64,000 nucleotides of DNA from Carya illinoinensis (Eukaryota > Streptophyta > Magnoliopsida > Fagales > Juglandaceae), in assembly GCF_018687715.1 (NCBI RefSeq), contig NC_056764.1, forward strand, positions 2,544,501-2,608,500, read 5' to 3'. Below are positions 59,640 to 64,000 of this stretch, piece by piece. The number at the start of each line of letters is the position of its first letter. Position 1 is the stretch's first letter. The notes below the pieces were generated by a model. That model was not told the DNA's origin, searched no databases, and saw only the letters and a program-made list of their open reading frames with translations. A program made the position numbers and the translations under genes.

Positions 59640-61570
59640 TTTCACTCGGATTGAAGATTGAGAAAAGGAGAGAGAGCGTGGCAGAGGCTGTGAGAGAGTG
59701 TTGTGGAGAGAGAGAGCTTGAAAGCGTTGAGAGAGAAGAGATTCTTGAGAGAGAAAGGAGAAGGACAAGAGGTAAGTTGTGTTTTTTTGTATTTTTCATT
59801 CCGATTTTCGTTTACAAATATCTATAGAGTTTTTGCATTTATTTGTTAGGATAGAACAACAGTTTAATGTGTTTTATGTATATATAGGTATTGTGGATTG
59901 ACTAAAGTTTGAATTGCTAGTACAAGAGGTAAGTTTTATTAGTTTTCTAAGTTTTTTAATAATCATATTTAGAGATATTCATGATGTTTTGAGTTTGTTG
60001 TATTGAAATATGGCATCATGAATGCAGAAATTGTGTTTTGTTTATCAGTTTTGTGCTCTGTTTCGTGACTGGTTTCTGGGTTGGTTTAATTCGAACGCTC
60101 TGAATACCGTTCGAATTAATTTTTATTTGTTCGAACAGAATATAACTTCACCAGCGTTCCATTCGAACTTATAGAGTGTTTGTTCGAACAGTATCACAGA
60201 ATTAAATACTTATTATTTGCAGTGATAATTAAATAGCTTAATACTCCAAATATAATAATAAGATATTTAATTAAAAAATTATAATTAAATATGTGAAGAT
60301 ATTTGAGTACTCAAGTAATAAGATGATTAATACTTAATGTATAATTAATTATATCTAAGTACACTAATTAAATAGCTTAATACTCCAAATATAATAATAA
60401 GATATTTAATTAAAAAATTATAATTACATATTTGAACATAAGTAAGTACTCAAGTAATAAGATGATTAATACTTAATGTATAATTAATTATATCTAAGTA
60501 CACTAATTAAATAGCTTAATACTCCAAATATAATAATAAGATATTTAATTAAAAAATTATAATTACATATTTGAACATAAGTAAGTACTCAAGTAATAAG
60601 ATGATTAATACTTAATGTATAATTAATTATATCTAAGTACACTAATTAAATAGCTTAATACTCCAAATATAATAATAAGATATTTAATTAAAAAATTATA
60701 ATTACATATTTGAACATAAGTAAGTACTCAAGTAATAAGATGATTAATACTTAATGTATAATTAATTATATCTAAGTACACTAATTAAATAGCTTAATAC
60801 TCCAAATATAATAATAAGATATTTAATTAAAAAATTATAATTACATATTTGAACATAAGTAAGTACTCAAGTAATAAGATGATTAATACCTAATGTATAA
60901 TTAATTATATCTAAGTACACTAATTAAATAGCTTAATACTCCAAATATAATAATAAGATATTTAATTAAAAAATTATAATTAAATATGTGAAGATATTTG
61001 AGTACTCAAGTATTAAATATTTCAAGGCCCATCATGTATACTTGTAATGTAATCTTCCCATGTATTTGTGACATATGCTTGTTATGTTTATTACTGAGTG
61101 TTTGGATTTTGTAGTTATTTTACATGCAGTTAAACCTTAGACCCGTTCGAGAGTTGTGGCCAAATATTCTCTTAAAGAATATTTGGGTATAACTCTTGAA
61201 TTGTCCAAAGTGGACAGTTTGGGATTCTATCATCTATATGGCATATATACTTAGTTATAACTCCTGTGTTAGTCAATTTAAATTTTGGTTTAACATTTTT
61301 CTACATTCTTCGAGTATGTAGTTCATAAGTTTCTCGGCTCATGAATAGGGTCGACGACTTATCGTGACTAGCATACTTGGAGAATTGTAGGGAAATGCTG
61401 CCGAAATTTAAACTAACATACGAGTTTTAGACTGAGTATATATGCGATATAGATGATAGTCTCTCGAATGGGATAGGACCAACTACCTTAAAAGTACATG
61501 GTAATTAAACACATGTATTGTAATAGTTGAATGATAGTGTTTATCCCATGATTGTGGTTTTCCTTTATAG
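59640..61570 (+). other. Leader exons and introns of the TNP2 transcription unit
   Basis: A GA-rich leader ends at ACAAGAG|GTAAGT (about 59772), and a second short exon ends at ACAAGAG|GTAAGT (about 59930). Downstream, 60090-60188 has five TTCGAA cores (60090, 60110, 60130, 60162 and 60183), then a tandem array. The last intron ends at CCTTTATAG|, directly before the ATG at 61571. Confidence 0.55.
60226..61011 (+). repeat. 139-bp tandem array in the TNP2 leader intron
   Basis: The unit beginning TAATTAAATAGCTTAATACT starts at 60226, 60365, 60504, 60643, 60782 and 60921, an exact 139-bp period with about 5.6 copies. Inner copies are almost identical. The first and last copies share variant bases (AAATATGTGAAGATATTTGA), consistent with expansion by unequal exchange between the outer units. 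Confidence 0.96.
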
Positions 61571-64000
61571 ATGGATAAAAGTTGGATGTTGTTGGGAGAT
61601 AGACTTGGTCGAGACTATATACAATATGCACAAGGGGTGAAGTCTTTCTTAGAATTTGCTTGTGGGAGTGTTGATAGTCGAGGATTTATAAGATGCCCAT
61701 GCAAGAAGTGCAAAAACCTTAGTTCTTATAATATGACGGTTGTGGAGGATCATTTATTCGTAAATGGAATTGATGGTAAATATTCAGATTGGGTTTTACA
61801 TGGAGAACCATTTCCCCAAGGAGTTAGATTTGGCAGTCACACCAACCAGATGGGTGAATGTAACGAGATCGACACGGAGGACATAAATGTTGATATTTCT
61901 GATGATGGTTATGATAATGGAGAAGATATGACTGAAATGTTAGGAGATCTTGGCGCTGGCATATTTGGTGCCAGGGTTGGAGAAGGAACATCTACCCAGT
62001 CATTTGGGGGAAATGAAGACTTTGGATCATTGTGGGAGGATGCACAACGAGAATTGTACGAAGGGTGTACCCGTCATAGCAAGTTGTCATTCACTGTCAG
62101 GTTGCTCCATATAAAGTCTATTTGTCGTATTTCTGCAAAGGCTATCGATATGCTGCTTGAATTATTTAAAGAGGCTCTGCCAGAGGATAACGTAGTACCT
62201 CGGAATTTTTATGAAGCGAAGAAATTGAAGCGAGGGTTAGGATTTGATTATAATATCATCCATGCATGTAAGAATGATTGTGTTCTCTTCTGGAAGCAAT
62301 ATGCAGAATGTGAATCATGTCCGGTGTGTCTTGAGTCAAGATGGACATCAGATAAGCGTAATGTACCCCAGAAAGTGCTAAGACATTTTCCGCTTATTCC
62401 TCGACTTCAAAGATTATTTACTTCCCGGATGACTGCGAAAGATATGACTTGGCATCACACAGAAAGAGTTCAAAATGATCAATTTCTCACTCATCCTGCA
62501 GATTCCTTACAATGGAAGAAATTTGATGACGAGTATCCATGGTTTGCTGAAGAACCTCGCAATGTACGTCTTGGTTTAGCAACTGATGGGTTTAATCCAT
62601 TTGGCAACATGAGCACTTCTCATAGCACTTGGCCTGTCATAGTAATGCCTTATAATTTGCCACCATGGAAGTGTATGAAGGATCCTTATTTTATGATGAC
62701 TCTATTGATTCCAGGGCCAAGGTCACAAGAAAATGAAATAGATGTATATTTGCAGCCAATGATGGAAGAGTTGAAAGAGTTGTGGGAACAGGGTGTCAAT
62801 ACATATGATGTGGCCGCTTCGCGTGAATTCAAAATGCATGCTGCAATACTTTGGACAATTAATGATTTTCCGGCATACGGGAACTTGTCTGGGTGGAGCA
62901 CAAAGGGAAAAATGGCTTGTCCTGTTTGTAACAAAGATACACAGTCTCAGTGGTTAGCGAATGGCCGGAAATTATGTTTCATGGGACACCGTCGATATCT
63001 ACCTCATGATCATAGATGGCGAAACAATAGGGTAATGTTTGATGGAACGGTTGATCGTAGGTCATCACCACCAGAGTATTCTGGCAGTGATATTCTCACT
63101 CAATTGGCAGATGTCCCAGACAACAGATTTGGAAAGAATGCAAGATGCCGAAAGAGGAAAAGACAAGCAGTGGAATTGAATTGGACCAAAAAAAGTATTT
63201 TTTTTGAGTTGCCATACTGGTCTACCTTAACACTGCGTCACAATCTAGACGTAATGCACATTGAAAAAAATATATGTGAGAATATTTTGGGTACCCTGAT
63301 GTCAATATAAGGAAAAACAAAAGATACAGTCAACTCTCGTAAAGATTTGAAAGAGTTGGGAATCAGATCAGAGTTGCATTTGCAAGATACTGGGTCATCA
63401 GCTTATATGCCCATTGGATGGTATACACTTTCAAGTGATGAGAGAAAGAAATTCTGTGATTGGTTTATGACAATCAAATTACCCGATGGTTATGCTTCGA
63501 ACATGTCAAGATGTGTCCGACCTCATGATTGGAAGATAACTGGTCTAAAAAGTCACGACTGCCATATATTTTTACAGCGATTGTTGCCAGTTGGTGTGCG
63601 GGGAAAGCTTACTCCAGATGTTCGTACAGCTATCACAGAATTAGGGCGATTTTTCAGAAATATTTGCAATAGAACGTTGAAAGTTGATGCCTTATTAAAA
63701 ATGGAAGCTGACATTGCATTGATATTGTGTAAATTGGAGAGTTTGTACCCGCCTTCATTCTTTGATGTAATGGTTCATTTGGCTGTGCATCTCCCTCGTG
63801 AGGCTTTAGTTGCTGGCCCCGTTCAGTATAGATGGATGTATCCTATTGAACGGTTTTTGGGAAAACTTAAGCGATCTGTGGGGAATAAGGCTCGTCCGGA
63901 AGGATCGATCGCAGAGTCATATATTCATAATGAGTGGCATACATTTTGTTCAATGTATTTTCGTGGGGTTGATACTAGATTTACGAGACCGGATCGAAAT
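61571..64000 (+). pseudogene. TNP2-type CACTA transposase, one in-frame stop, runs off the edge
   Basis: The frame opens MDKSWMLLGDRLGRDYIQYA and has the transposase-associated N-terminal domain with CPCKKCKN (residues 1-80). The TNP2/Transposase_21 core begins near residue 215: FYEAKKLKRGLGFDYNIIHA, CPVCLESRW, RFPLIPRLQR-like text, LGLATDGFNPFGNMS, TINDFPAYGNLSGWSTKGKM and HRRYLPHDHRWR, then LRHNLDVMHIEKNICENILG. A TAA at 63308-63310 interrupts it; the frame continues open to 64000 with KDLKELGIRSELHL, YMPIGWYTLS and MYPIERFLGKLKRSVGNKAR. Normal family members run through this point, so the stop is probably a disabling mutation. The enzyme would cut and rejoin element ends in the nucleus. 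Confidence 0.88.

Larger units (their letters stand above)
56094..64000. mobile_element. CACTA (En/Spm) element 2, continues past the right edge
   Basis: The left end CACTACAAGAAATTTAATTT starts at 56094. Immediately inside are a perfect 30-bp palindrome (56113-56142, core CGAAATTAATTTCG) and a second imperfect one (56153-56179). Then come a leftward gene (56746-57897), phased arrays, an AT-rich spacer, and a rightward transcription unit with a TNP2 transposase (61571 onward). The right end and any TNPA gene lie outside the window. Confidence 0.9.

Noticed and set aside
60226..61011. CRISPR-like array
   Set aside because: Units are contiguous 139-bp tandem copies with no unique spacers, in a plant transposon intron.

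Overview
This is nuclear DNA of a woody eudicot. Two host genes are spliced in the normal plant manner, intergenic DNA is strongly AT-rich, and about half the window is transposable elements. The repeat style recalls Fagales (walnut, oak and relatives), but I cannot prove that from the sequence.

Layout. 1-2536 (-): the 5' six exons of a leucine carboxyl methyltransferase gene (SBI1/LCMT1), running off the left edge. 2537-16042: a transposon district holding a tRNA-derived SINE, several MITEs and three non-autonomous hAT-like elements with 8-bp target duplications; the first hAT is split by a 3.3-kb solo LTR. 16452-22493 (+): a complete nine-exon CSN7 gene (COP9 signalosome subunit 7) with a SINE in intron 2. 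23749-24462, 27580-28482 and 50955-51581 (all -): three intronless AP2/ERF genes of the group IX type, a dispersed local family.

The ERF cluster is split by insertions. 31592-38555 is a defective CACTA (En/Spm) element. 39243-47029 is a PUMILIO 5'-coding pseudogene split by a Ty1/copia retrotransposon (39465-46916) whose single polyprotein frame carries four stop codons. 47531-47719 is an intronless NDUFA1/MWFE-like copy. 48556-49857 is a fourth hAT-like element. From 56094 past the right edge lies a second, larger CACTA element with a TNP2-type transposase interrupted by one stop codon.

Most notable: both CACTA elements carry arrays of a palindromic motif centred on TTCGAA (ACGTTCGNACGT in the first, ATTCGAAT or GTTCGAAC in the second). 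The motifs repeat at about 21 bp, or at about 31, 41 or 61 bp, which is close to whole turns of B-DNA. The arrays sit at equivalent places in both elements: near the termini, in the first intron of a leftward gene of the 'putative plant transposon protein' type, and directly upstream of two divergent promoters separated by an AT-rich spacer. They look like operator or transposase-binding arrays that have kept their spacing while their sequence diverged. Two diverged copies of one host segment also act as reciprocal empty sites, dating the CACTA and hAT insertions after the duplication.
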